From Micromonospora mirobrigensis (GTDB taxonomy: Bacteria; Actinomycetota; Actinomycetes; Mycobacteriales; Micromonosporaceae): 64,000 nt of DNA. Made by a program: the position numbers and the translations under genes. Below the pieces are notes generated by a model. It did not search any database. It was not told where the DNA came from and worked only from the letters and a program-made list of their open reading frames with translations. Position 1 is the stretch's first letter; each line of letters starts with the position of its first letter. The stretch covers positions 1 through 64,000 of the forward strand of contig NZ_FMCX01000008.1 in the NCBI RefSeq assembly GCF_900091555.1, read 5' to 3'. This document shows positions 24,995 through 33,099 of this stretch, one piece after another.

Positions 24995-26613
24995 AGCGCC
25001 GAAAGTTCGATGCGGCCGCGCTGCCGGCCAAGACCGCCGGGGCGGTGGACGACCGCTTTCAGGTAGCCACCCCGCTGCGCAAGCTGCTCAACAAGGTCTT
25101 CCCCGACCACTGGTCCTTCCTGCTCGGCGAGATCGCGCTCTTCTCGTTCGTCGTGCTGCTGATGACCGGTGTCTTCCTGACCTTCTTCTACGAGCCGGCG
25201 ATGACCGAGGTCGTCTACAACGGCAGCTACGCCCCGCTGCGGGGCACGCCGATGTCGGCCGCGTACGCCTCCAGCCTGGACCTGTCGTTCGACGTCCGGG
25301 GTGGTCTGATCATGCGGCAGATGCACCACTGGGCGGCGCTGCTGTTCATGGCCGCGATCGTGGTGCACATGATGCGGGTCTTCTTCACCGGCGCGTTCCG
25401 CAAGCCGCGTGAGACGAACTGGATCATCGGCTCGCTGCTGTTCTGGGTCGGCTTCCTCGCCGGCTTCACCGGCTACTCGCTTCCGGACGACGGCCTGTCC
25501 GGCACCGGTCTGCGGATCGCCTCCGGCATCATGCTGTCGATCCCGGTGATCGGCTCCTGGCTGACCTCGTCGATCTTCGGCGGCGAGTTCCCGGGCGAGA
25601 TCATCATCAGCCGGTTCTTCATCGCCCACGTGCTGCTCATCCCGGGTCTGCTGGTCGCCCTGATCAGCGCCCACCTGGGCCTGGTCTTCAAGCAGAAGCA
25701 CACCCAGTGGCCCGGCCCCGGCCGGACCAACGAGAACGTGGTCGGCGAGCGGATGTTCCCGCGCTACGCGCTCAAGCAGGGCGGCTTCTTCATGGTCGTC
25801 TTCGGCGTGATCGCCCTGATGGGCGGCCTGTTCCAGATCAACCCGATCTGGTACTTCGGCCCGTACGAGGCGTGGGTGGTCTCGGCGGCCAGCCAGCCCG
25901 ACTGGTACGTCATGTTCCTCGACGGCTCGACCCGGCTCATGCCGGCCTGGCAGATCAACATCCCGATCGGCGACGGGTACGTCATCCCGCCGCTGTTCTG
26001 GCCGACGGTCGTGCTGCCCGGCATCCTGGTGGGCCTGTCGACGATGTACCCGTTCCTCGAGGCCCGCCAGCTCAAGGACTACAAGCACCACAACCTGCTC
26101 CAGCGGCCCCGGGACGTTCCGGCCCGGACCGCGGTGGGCGCCATGGCGGTCGCCTTCTACATCGTGCTGACCCTCTCCGGCGGCAACGACGTGATCGCCG
26201 ACAAGTTCCACATCAGCCTGAACGCGATGACCTGGGCGGGCCGGATCGGTCTGCTGGTCGTCCCGCCGCTGGCGTACTACGTCGCGTACCGGCTCTGCCT
26301 CGGCCTCCAGCAGCACGACCGGGAGGTGCTGGCCCACGGCGTGGAGACCGGCATCATCAAGCGGCTGCCGGACGGCCGGTTCGTCGAGGTCCACCAGCCG
26401 CTGGCCGCGGCGGACCACGACGGCCACGGTGAGCTGGACTACGTCGGCTGGGTGGTGCCGAAGAAGATGAACCGGCTCGGTGCCCTCGGGCCCGCCATCC
26501 GGGGCTTCTTCTACCCGATCGAGCGGCCCGCCGAGGCGCCGGTCTCGCCGGGTCACCCGCCGGTCGAGCCCCGACCGGAGCGCGAGGAGATCACCAGCGG
26601 CGAGCGCCGCTGA
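24991..26613 (+). CDS. qcrB: Cytochrome b subunit of the bcc complex (QcrB)
   Basis: The 540-aa cytochrome b has heme-binding His in MRQMHHWAALLFMAAIVVHMMRV-like helix II and FFIAHVLLIPG (helix IV), the Qo-site region and an actinobacterial C-terminal extension (about residues 420-540). It oxidises menaquinol and passes electrons to the Rieske protein and cytochrome cc. ATGA overlap with qcrA shows translational coupling. A strong terminator follows. Confidence 0.96.
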   Translation: MKRRKFDAAALPAKTAGAVDDRFQVATPLRKLLNKVFPDHWSFLLGEIALFSFVVLLMTGVFLTFFYEPAMTEVVYNGSYAPLRGTPMSAAYASSLDLSFDVRGGLIMRQMHHWAALLFMAAIVVHMMRVFFTGAFRKPRETNWIIGSLLFWVGFLAGFTGYSLPDDGLSGTGLRIASGIMLSIPVIGSWLTSSIFGGEFPGEIIISRFFIAHVLLIPGLLVALISAHLGLVFKQKHTQWPGPGRTNENVVGERMFPRYALKQGGFFMVVFGVIALMGGLFQINPIWYFGPYEAWVVSAASQPDWYVMFLDGSTRLMPAWQINIPIGDGYVIPPLFWPTVVLPGILVGLSTMYPFLEARQLKDYKHHNLLQRPRDVPARTAVGAMAVAFYIVLTLSGGNDVIADKFHISLNAMTWAGRIGLLVVPPLAYYVAYRLCLGLQQHDREVLAHGVETGIIKRLPDGRFVEVHQPLAAADHDGHGELDYVGWVVPKKMNRLGALGPAIRGFFYPIERPAEAPVSPGHPPVEPRPEREEITSGERR

Positions 26614-26633
26614 CGTACCCCCGCAAGGCCGCA

Positions 26634-26674
26634 GACGTGGCGCCCGCCGGATCCCGGCGGGCGCCACGTCCGTT
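26634..26674 (+). terminator. Terminator after qcrB
   Basis: A perfect 17-bp stem beginning GACGTGGCGCCCGCCGG with an ATC loop, followed by CGTTT. It closes the ctaE-qcrCAB operon. Confidence 0.93.
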
Positions 26675-26739
26675 TGCGTCCCCCTCGTCCCCGCCGCCCT
26701 CCGCCGGTCACGGGGCCGGCACGGACGGGTGAGATCGCA

Positions 26740-26764
26740 GGAATAACCCCGGTCAGCCGGGTAT
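26740..26764 (+). promoter_or_regulatory. Possible alternative-sigma promoter before the DUF4142 gene
   Basis: GGAATA and GGGTAT lie 13 bp apart, 32 bp before the start codon. GGGTAT is the -10 form used by SigB/SigF-type stress sigma factors in actinobacteria (memory), but the -35 is not the expected GTTT. Tentative. Confidence 0.25.
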
Positions 26765-26795
26765 CCGTGCGGTCCAACGAAAAAGGGGGGGAAAG

Positions 26796-27467
26796 ATGTT
26801 GGGTATCAAACGCCTCGGTCTGCTGGCCGCCCTGGTGGTGGTCGGGCTGGCGCCCGCAGCTGCGGCGCAGGCCGCGGCACAGCCGTCGACGCAGGACACC
26901 CAGTACCTGCAGGCGGTGCATCAGGTGAACCTCGCCGAGATCGCCGGTGGCGGCGTGGCGCAGCAGAAGGCCCAGAACCAGCAGGTCAAGGATCTGGCTG
27001 CCCAGTTCGTGACCGACCACACCCAGCTGGACCAGACGGTGCAGAGCACCGCGCAGCAGTTGAACGTCAAGCTGCCGGACAAGCCCACCGCCGACCAGCA
27101 AAAGGTGCTGGACAAGCTCAAGAACCTCAGCGGCGCCGAGTTCGACAAGGCGTGGGTGACCGCTGAGCTGGCCGGTCACGTGCAGGCCATCCAGGCCACC
27201 CAGACCGAGATCTCGCAGGGCTCCGAGCAGTCGGTGGTCCAGCTGGCCCAGGACGCGCTGCCGGTCCTTCAGGCGCACTACGACGCGCTGGTGGCCCTGG
27301 CCCAGCAGCTGGGCATCCCGGTCCCGCAGACCAGCGCCAGCGGCTCGCCCAGCCCGGGCGGCACCGCGACGCCGGGCGGCACCGAGTCCCCGGCCCCGGG
27401 CGGCACCAGCGAGTCGCCGGCCCCGGGTGGCACCACCACACAGACGCCGGCTCCGAGCAACAGCTGA
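26796..27467 (+). CDS. DUF4142 secreted protein
   Basis: The 223-aa product has a signal peptide (GLLAALVVVGLAPAAAAQAA), a helical DUF4142 domain (QYLQAVHQVNLAEIAGGGVAQ, about residues 35-175) and a Pro/Gly/Ser/Thr tail with PAPGGT repeats. DUF4142 proteins are ferritin-like helical bundles of unknown role, often stress-related. The ATG is preceded by a run of Gs (AAAAAGGGGGGGAAAG), a strong site. It is monocistronic, flanked by hairpins. Confidence 0.88.
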   Translation: MLGIKRLGLLAALVVVGLAPAAAAQAAAQPSTQDTQYLQAVHQVNLAEIAGGGVAQQKAQNQQVKDLAAQFVTDHTQLDQTVQSTAQQLNVKLPDKPTADQQKVLDKLKNLSGAEFDKAWVTAELAGHVQAIQATQTEISQGSEQSVVQLAQDALPVLQAHYDALVALAQQLGIPVPQTSASGSPSPGGTATPGGTESPAPGGTSESPAPGGTTTQTPAPSNS

Positions 27468-27484
27468 CGTCGTACGGCCGAGAA

Positions 27485-27521
27485 GGTGGCCGGTCCGCCC
27501 CGCGGGGGTGGGCCGGCCACC
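27485..27521. terminator. Hairpin between convergent DUF4142 and AsnC-domain genes
   Basis: A 17-bp stem (GGTGGCCGGTCCGCCCC with GGGGTGGGCCGGCCACC, two mismatches) and GCG loop in the 69-bp convergent gap. Probably bidirectional. Confidence 0.75.
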
Positions 27522-27536
27522 GTCGTCGTGTCCGCC

Positions 27537-27824
27537 TCAGTCCGCGCTGGCCAGCCCGATGGCGAAGGCCTCCTCCAGGTCGTGCTGCGAGTACGCCCGG
27601 AACGCGATGTGCGACTCGGTGTTCAGCACGCCGGGGACCTTGGAGATGCTGCCGGCGATGATCTCGGCGATCTGTTCGAACTCCCGGACGCGGACCATGG
27701 CGATGAGGTCGACGTGACCGGCCACCGAGTAGACCTCGCTGACCCCGGGCAGGTTGGCCAGGTTCTCGGCCACCTCGGGGATCGAGTCGGTGGCGCAGTC
27801 GATCAGCACGATCGCGGTGATCAC
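27537..27824 (-). CDS. Stand-alone Lrp/AsnC ligand-binding (RAM) domain protein
   Basis: At 95 aa it covers only the C-terminal alpha/beta sandwich of Lrp/AsnC regulators (MITAIVLIDCATDSIPEVAENL, VSEVYSVAGHVDLIAMVRV, and GVLNTESHIAFRAYS), with no helix-turn-helix. Such stand-alone domains bind amino acids and assemble into rings, or modulate full-length relatives. The ATG overlaps the stop of the nucleotidyltransferase gene by 4 bp, the last gene in a group with a RelA/SpoT homologue, so an amino-acid-sensing link to the stringent response is conceivable (inference). Confidence 0.88.
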   Translation of the reverse strand: MITAIVLIDCATDSIPEVAENLANLPGVSEVYSVAGHVDLIAMVRVREFEQIAEIIAGSISKVPGVLNTESHIAFRAYSQHDLEEAFAIGLASAD

Positions 27825-28711
27825 TGGACATTTCTCCGTTCGTCGGCGTCGCCGCTCATGCTAGTTGTCCCCAGGTCGACCGCGGCGGTGCGGATCGTGT
27901 CGGTCAGCTCTTCGTGCCCGGCGACCCGGGCACCGGGCCAGAGCACGCTGCGGACGACCTCGCCGTGGACCACCGCGCCGGCGCCCACCACGGAGTGCTC
28001 CACCCGGCCGGTGACGGTCGCGGTCGGATCGACCAGGCTGCCGGCGCCGGCGGCGTGCAGGTTGGCCGCCAGGTAGTCGGCGGGGGTGCCGGTGTCGTAG
28101 AAGGTGCCGCGGTAGGGCACCACGGTCAGCTCGCCGTCCGCCTCCGCCGGGCGCCAGACCGTACGGACCAGGTCGGCGAAGGTGGCGGGCAGCTCGCGTA
28201 CCCGGTGCCAGGGCAGCAGCGAGAAACCGACGAACTCGTGCCCGGCGAAGGTGCCGGGGGCCGCCGGGTCCGCCGCGGGCCGACCCAGCAGGCGTACGCT
28301 GTGCCCGTCCCAGCCGTCCACCAGCGCCGCGACGTCCGGGCCCGGCGGCGCCTGCGGATCGGCCAGGTAGGCGTCGGCGTTGCCGACCAACACGCCGCGG
28401 CCGGCGATCCACTCCCGCAGGTTGCCCAGGCCCCCGGCGGTGCCCAGCGGGTCGCCCGGCTCCACCGACAGGTGGGCGCGCGACCCGACGTGGTCGACCA
28501 CCTGCCCACCCAGGTAGCAGGCGTTCACCGCGACCCGGTCCGGCCCGGTGAAGCCGAGCCCGGCCAGCCGGTGCAGGGCCCGGTCGAGCAGCGGCACGTT
28601 CCCGACCGGGCAGAGCGCCTTGGGCAGCCGCTCGGTCAACGGACGCAGCCGGGTGCCCTCGCCCGCGGCCAGCACCACCGCGCACACCGGCACCGCCGCC
28701 CGCCAGGTCAT
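27821..28711 (-). CDS. Sugar-phosphate nucleotidyltransferase
   Basis: The 296-aa GT-A fold enzyme starts with the nucleotide-binding signature VVLAAGEGTRLRPLTERLPKAL, continues with a GNADAYLADP metal-site-like motif and ends in a short left-handed beta-helix-like segment (SVVGAGAVVHGEVVRSVLWPGA). It resembles mannose-1-phosphate guanylyltransferase and glucose-1-phosphate thymidylyltransferase homologues; the substrate cannot be told. It overlaps both neighbours by 4 bp (Nudix upstream, AsnC domain downstream). Confidence 0.85.
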   Translation of the reverse strand: MTWRAAVPVCAVVLAAGEGTRLRPLTERLPKALCPVGNVPLLDRALHRLAGLGFTGPDRVAVNACYLGGQVVDHVGSRAHLSVEPGDPLGTAGGLGNLREWIAGRGVLVGNADAYLADPQAPPGPDVAALVDGWDGHSVRLLGRPAADPAAPGTFAGHEFVGFSLLPWHRVRELPATFADLVRTVWRPAEADGELTVVPYRGTFYDTGTPADYLAANLHAAGAGSLVDPTATVTGRVEHSVVGAGAVVHGEVVRSVLWPGARVAGHEELTDTIRTAAVDLGTTSMSGDADERRNVQ

Positions 28712-29244
28712 GCCGGCCGGCCGCCGGGCGGCAGCTGACCTGCCTGCGGGCCGATGCCGTAGACGCCGAGCAGCCGGGCGGTGGCCCGGCTGAGTCGGGG
28801 CAGGTCGTCCAGCGGATGCCAGGCGGCCTCGAACACCTCCGCGCCGTCGACCACCAGCTCGGTCGTGGCCGCCGGCACCTCCGCCTCGAAGACCACGTCC
28901 ACCCAGCCCTTCGCGTGCACCACCGCGTTCGGGGTGGCCGGGCGTAGCCGCTCCGGGGGCAGCCGGATGCCGCTCTCCTCGAACAGCTCCCGGGCGGCGC
29001 CCACCACCGGGTCCTCACCCCGCTGGAGCAGGCCGGCGGGGAGCGTCCAGCTGTGGCCGGGCGGCTGGCGCAGCAGCAACAGCCGACCGACGCCGGTGGC
29101 CTCGGAGTCGCGGACCAGGGTCACCGCGCCGACGACGTACTTCGGCACGGCCAACCGCACCAGGCGGCGGCGGACCGGCACCGGCAGCCGGTAGAAGAGC
29201 TGGTACGCGACGGCCCGTCCGGTGGCGCGCGAGCGGGGGATCAT
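28708..29244 (-). CDS. Nudix hydrolase
   Basis: The 178-aa product has a full Nudix box: GLLQRGEDPVVGAARELFEE followed by SGI. The N-terminal part is basic (RLPVPVRRRLVRLAVPKYVVG). It could hydrolyse nucleoside diphosphate derivatives, including nucleotide sugars made by the coupled neighbour. Start ATG, 53 bp after the RelA/SpoT homologue on the same strand. Substrate unknown. Confidence 0.9.
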   Translation of the reverse strand: MIPRSRATGRAVAYQLFYRLPVPVRRRLVRLAVPKYVVGAVTLVRDSEATGVGRLLLLRQPPGHSWTLPAGLLQRGEDPVVGAARELFEESGIRLPPERLRPATPNAVVHAKGWVDVVFEAEVPAATTELVVDGAEVFEAAWHPLDDLPRLSRATARLLGVYGIGPQAGQLPPGGRPA

Positions 29245-29297
29245 GACACCAGGCTAGTGGCCGGGGCCGGCCCGCAGGCGTCCGCCCCGAGCACCGG

Positions 29298-31088
29298 TCA
29301 CCGGCGGTTGTCCACCAGGTCGATGAGCTGGCGTACGACGGTGTCGGGCTCGGCCGTCCGGTCGAAGACCGCCACCAGCAGGGTCTCCAGGTCGGGGTAG
29401 CCCAGCTCCTCCGACAGCCGCAGCAGCGGCAGGTCGTTCGCCAGCCCCCGGTCGTGCTTGCGCAGCGCCAGGCCGATGGTGGCCCGGCCGAGGCGTACCT
29501 TGTCGGCGAGCGAGATGCCGGGCTCGGTGTGCTCGGCGAACCAGCGGTTGATCTGCATCTGGGCGTGCGGCGACTTGACGAAGCCCAGCCACTCCCGGCG
29601 GGGGCCGCGCGGCGCCACGTCCGCCTCGAAGCCGCTCTCCGCGTCGGTCTCGGTGTAGATCTCCACCACGTCACCCTCCTCCAGTTCGGAGGCGAGCGGC
29701 GCCAACCGCCCGTTGATCCGGGCGGCCAGGCAGTGGTCGCCCCGCTCGCTGCCCAGCTCGTACGCCAGGTCGACCGGGGTGGCGCCGGCCGGCAGCACCA
29801 CCTGCCGGCCGTCGGCGACCACCTGGATCTGCGCCTCGGACAGGTCGCAGCGCAGCGACGCCATGAACTGGGTCGGGTCGACGGTGTCCTGCTCCCAGTC
29901 CAGCACCCGGCGCAGCCAGGCCAGCTCGTCGGCCCGGTCGGCGTCCCGCCAGCTCGTCCGGGGGAAGCGGTACTGGGCGGCGACGCCGTACTCGGCGGCG
30001 CGGTGCATCTCCTCGGTGCGGATCAGCACCTCGACGGTGCGGTCCTGGGGGCCGCAGACGCTGGTGTGCAACGACCGGTAGAGGTTGTTCTTCGGGGAGG
30101 CGATGAAGTCCTTGAACCGGCCGGGGATCGGCCGCCACACCCCGTGTACGGCACCCAGCGCGGCGTAGCAGTCGGTGGCCGGGCCGTCGACCACGATCAC
30201 GATCCGGGGCAGGTCGTAGGGGGCGGTGTGGCCGCCGGCGACGGTGTCCTTCCAGATCGAGTAGAGGTGCCGGGGACGCGGGGCGACCTCGGCGTCGACC
30301 CGGCTGCGTCGCAACGCCACCCGGGTCTTGGCCACCACCGAGTCGAGGTACGCGTCCCAGCCCGGCCGGTCGTGCACGTGCCGGGCCAGCCGGGCGTGCT
30401 GGTCGGGCTCCAGGTGCAGCAGCACCACGTCGTCCAGCTCCCGCTTGAGGGTCTGGATGCCGAGCCGGTCGCAGAGCGGGACCAGCACCTCCTGGGTCTT
30501 GCGGGCGATCCGCTCCCGGGAGGCGGCCGAGCGGACCCCGAGCGTACGCATGTTGTGCAGCCGGTCCGCCAGCTTGATGATCAGCACCCGCACGTCCTTG
30601 CCGGCGGACACGATCATCTTGCGGATCGTCTCGGCCTCGGCGTTCTTGCCGTAGAACGCCTTGTCGAACTTGGTCACCCCGTCGACCAGGTGGGCGACCT
30701 CCCGGCCGAAGTCCTCCTGGAGGGCCTGGAGGGTGTAGCGGGTGTCCTCCACCGTGTCGTGCAGCAGCGCCGCCACCAGGGTGGTGGTGTCCATGCCCAG
30801 GTCGGCGCAGATCTCCGCGACGGCGAGCGGATGGGTGATGTACGGCTCGCCGCTCTTGCGGAACTGGCCGCGGTGCATGTTGTCGGCGATCGTGTAGGCC
30901 CGGCGCAGCACCGACGCGTCGGCGCTGGCGTGGATGCCCCGGTGGCTGCGGACCAGCGGACCCACCGGGTCGTTGTCGGTGGTCGGCCAGCTCAACAGGG
31001 AGCGCAACCGGCGGGTCAGGGGCAGCTCGCCCGGCTGGGTCGGGAGGGCGCCCCCCAGGGCGGCGCCGCGTCCGGCGTCGACGTCCAC
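29298..31088 (-). CDS. RelA/SpoT homologue lacking the ACT region (RshA-like)
   Basis: The 596-aa product has an HD hydrolase domain (THPLAVAEICADLGMDTTTL and HDTVEDT near residue 110), a synthetase domain (SIWKDT, GRFKDFIASPKNNLYRSLHT, VEVLIRTEEMHRAAEYG) and a TGS domain (LPAGATPVDLAYELGS). It stops before the helical/ACT part, so it is about 200 aa shorter than main actinobacterial Rel. The IAIRV segment is diverged to PRIVIVV, so synthetase strength is uncertain, while the hydrolase motif is intact. The GTG used has GAGGAGG eight nt upstream; a GTG three codons earlier is too close to it. Streptomyces RshA is a comparable second homologue (memory). Confidence 0.87.
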   Translation of the reverse strand: MDVDAGRGAALGGALPTQPGELPLTRRLRSLLSWPTTDNDPVGPLVRSHRGIHASADASVLRRAYTIADNMHRGQFRKSGEPYITHPLAVAEICADLGMDTTTLVAALLHDTVEDTRYTLQALQEDFGREVAHLVDGVTKFDKAFYGKNAEAETIRKMIVSAGKDVRVLIIKLADRLHNMRTLGVRSAASRERIARKTQEVLVPLCDRLGIQTLKRELDDVVLLHLEPDQHARLARHVHDRPGWDAYLDSVVAKTRVALRRSRVDAEVAPRPRHLYSIWKDTVAGGHTAPYDLPRIVIVVDGPATDCYAALGAVHGVWRPIPGRFKDFIASPKNNLYRSLHTSVCGPQDRTVEVLIRTEEMHRAAEYGVAAQYRFPRTSWRDADRADELAWLRRVLDWEQDTVDPTQFMASLRCDLSEAQIQVVADGRQVVLPAGATPVDLAYELGSERGDHCLAARINGRLAPLASELEEGDVVEIYTETDAESGFEADVAPRGPRREWLGFVKSPHAQMQINRWFAEHTEPGISLADKVRLGRATIGLALRKHDRGLANDLPLLRLSEELGYPDLETLLVAVFDRTAEPDTVVRQLIDLVDNRR

Positions 31089-31217
31089 CTGGGACACCTC
31101 CTCACCCCTGGCTCCACGGCGGTCGGACCCGACAACCGGAAGCAGGCCCACGAATCGGGCAGGACTGCACTTCTCTAACAGAGTAGATGCATCGAGGTGG
31201 TCCGAATGGTCACTTGC

Positions 31218-33062
31218 TCATGAGCTTTCGGCCGAGAGTTGGGCGGACGAGCCGTTCTCGGCCTTACGCAACAGGTCGTGGAACCGCCCTGCGCCACCGA
31301 CCGGTGAGGACCATCCGGAGGACATCTCCACCAGCCGGGTCTCCGGCCGCTCCAACCAGGACAGGATGCGCTCGGACTCCTCGGCCGAGGCCCGCGGCAC
31401 CGGCCCGTGGCCGGGCAGCACCGTCTCGGCGGTGGCCCGGATCGCCTGGATCGTCGGCCGGGGATGCACCCCCGGCGGGGAGACCCCGGCGCCGGCCAGC
31501 CGGCCGTGGCGGACCAGCGCCAGCTCCCAGCCGCCGCGCGCGGCGGGCCGGGCCGCCGCCAGCTCGGCGATGCCGGTCAGCGCCGCCAGCCGCTGCATCC
31601 GCACCGTCGCCCGCAGCACCGCGGCCAGCCGGGCGCGGACCACCGCGGCCTCCTCGTAACGCTGGTCGGCCGAGAGCGCGCCGATCCGGGCCAGCAGGGC
31701 GTCCACCACCGGCTGCGGGTCGGTGACGGTGGCCGTCCGGAACGGGGCGGCGGCGCTGTCGTCGTACTCCTCGGGGGTGATCCGGTGCTCGCAGGGCGCC
31801 GGGCAGCGGCCCAGCTCGGCCAGCGCGCAGGCCGCGATGGTGGTGCGCCGGGAGAGCTTGTGGGTGCACTGGCGCAGCGGGACCGCGTCGTGGAACCCGG
31901 CGGCGGCCAGCTCGGCGGCCTGCTTGGACCGGAACGGCCCCAGGTAGGCGGTGTCGGTGGGGGAGAGGTTGCGCACCACCGACAGCCGCGGGTACGCCTC
32001 GTCGGTCAGCTTCAGCCAGACCATCCGCTCCGGGAACTTCGACCGCCGGTTGTACGGCGGGGCGTGCGCGGCGATCAGCCGCAGCTCGCGGACCTCGGCC
32101 TCCAGCGGGTGGGCGCACTCGACCGCCTCCACCCGCTCGGCCGCGGCCAGCATCTCCGACATCCGGGCCCGCTTCTCGGCGGCGGTGAAGTAGCTGCGCA
32201 CCCGGGTGGCGATGTCGACGGACGTGCCGACGTAGAGCGGCCGGTCGTCGGCGGCCCGGAAGATGTAGACCCCGGGCACCTTGGGCAGCCCCTCGGCGAG
32301 GTGCCGCTTGCGGCGCTGGGTGGGGGTGACCGCCCGGGCGAACTCGATCGCCTCGCCGATGGTGTCCACCCGGTGCCCGCCGAGCCGGCCGATCAGCCCG
32401 TGCAGCACGTCGACGGTGGCCCTGGCGTCGTCCAGCGCCCGGTGGGTGGGCTGCACTGTGGTGCGGAAGTAGGCCGCCAGGGTGCCCAGCTTGCGGTTGG
32501 GCACCTCGTCGCGGGTCAACGCCCGGCGGGCCAGGGCGGCGGTGTCCAGCACCCGGGGGTTGGGCCAACGGTAACCGTGCTTCGCGCAGGCCGCCTTGAG
32601 GAAGCCCACGTCGTAGGGGGCGTTGTGGGCGACCAGCACCGCGTCGGAGAGGAACTCCAGGAAGCTCGGCAGCACCTGCTCGATCGGCGGGGCGGGCAGC
32701 AGCATCGCCTGGGTGATGCCGGTCAGCACGGTGATGAACGGCGGGATCGGCACCCCCGGGTTGACCAGGGTGGCGAGCACCCCCAGCTCCTCGCCGCCGC
32801 GCACCTTGACCGCGCCGATCTCGGTGATCCCGCCGCCGTCCGGCGCCCCGCCGGTGGTCTCCAGGTCGACCACGACGAAGGTGGTCGCGTGCAGCGGCAG
32901 CGCGGGATCCACCCCGCTCACCGTCGGGTCCAGGCCGGCCAGCGCCTCCTGGACGAACCCTCGTTCCGCCACGTGCGGCACGGTAACGCCCCGGTCCGAC
33001 ACTCCCGTCCCACGGGCCCCAGGGGTCGCCACCGGTCTAGGATGAGAGATCGGCTCACTCAT
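31218..33062 (-). CDS. DEDDh exonuclease fused to GIY-YIG (UvrC-like) nuclease
   Basis: The 614-aa fusion has an N-terminal DnaQ-like 3'-5' exonuclease (VVVDLETTG, HNAPYDVGFL, THRALDDARAT) and a GIY-YIG domain (VPGVYIFRAADDRPLYVGTS) with UvrC-like cysteines (CTHKLSRRTTIAACALAELGRC). The same fusion exists in mycobacteria beside trpD (memory). Start is uncertain: the ATG used has no strong site, while a GTG ten codons later (33032) is 6 nt after CATCCT and would be leaderless. It is divergent from the NYN gene with under 40 bp between ATGs. Likely a DNA-repair nuclease; also called Cho-like in related genomes. Confidence 0.88.
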   Translation of the reverse strand: MSEPISHPRPVATPGARGTGVSDRGVTVPHVAERGFVQEALAGLDPTVSGVDPALPLHATTFVVVDLETTGGAPDGGGITEIGAVKVRGGEELGVLATLVNPGVPIPPFITVLTGITQAMLLPAPPIEQVLPSFLEFLSDAVLVAHNAPYDVGFLKAACAKHGYRWPNPRVLDTAALARRALTRDEVPNRKLGTLAAYFRTTVQPTHRALDDARATVDVLHGLIGRLGGHRVDTIGEAIEFARAVTPTQRRKRHLAEGLPKVPGVYIFRAADDRPLYVGTSVDIATRVRSYFTAAEKRARMSEMLAAAERVEAVECAHPLEAEVRELRLIAAHAPPYNRRSKFPERMVWLKLTDEAYPRLSVVRNLSPTDTAYLGPFRSKQAAELAAAGFHDAVPLRQCTHKLSRRTTIAACALAELGRCPAPCEHRITPEEYDDSAAAPFRTATVTDPQPVVDALLARIGALSADQRYEEAAVVRARLAAVLRATVRMQRLAALTGIAELAAARPAARGGWELALVRHGRLAGAGVSPPGVHPRPTIQAIRATAETVLPGHGPVPRASAEESERILSWLERPETRLVEMSSGWSSPVGGAGRFHDLLRKAENGSSAQLSAESS

Positions 33063-33099
33063 CAGGCGGTGGGCCCGGTCGCGGTGGGAGACTTGCCAC

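Noticed and set aside
26740..26764. DUF4142 gene as part of the qcr operon
   Set aside because: A perfect 17-bp terminator separates them, so separate transcription is more likely.
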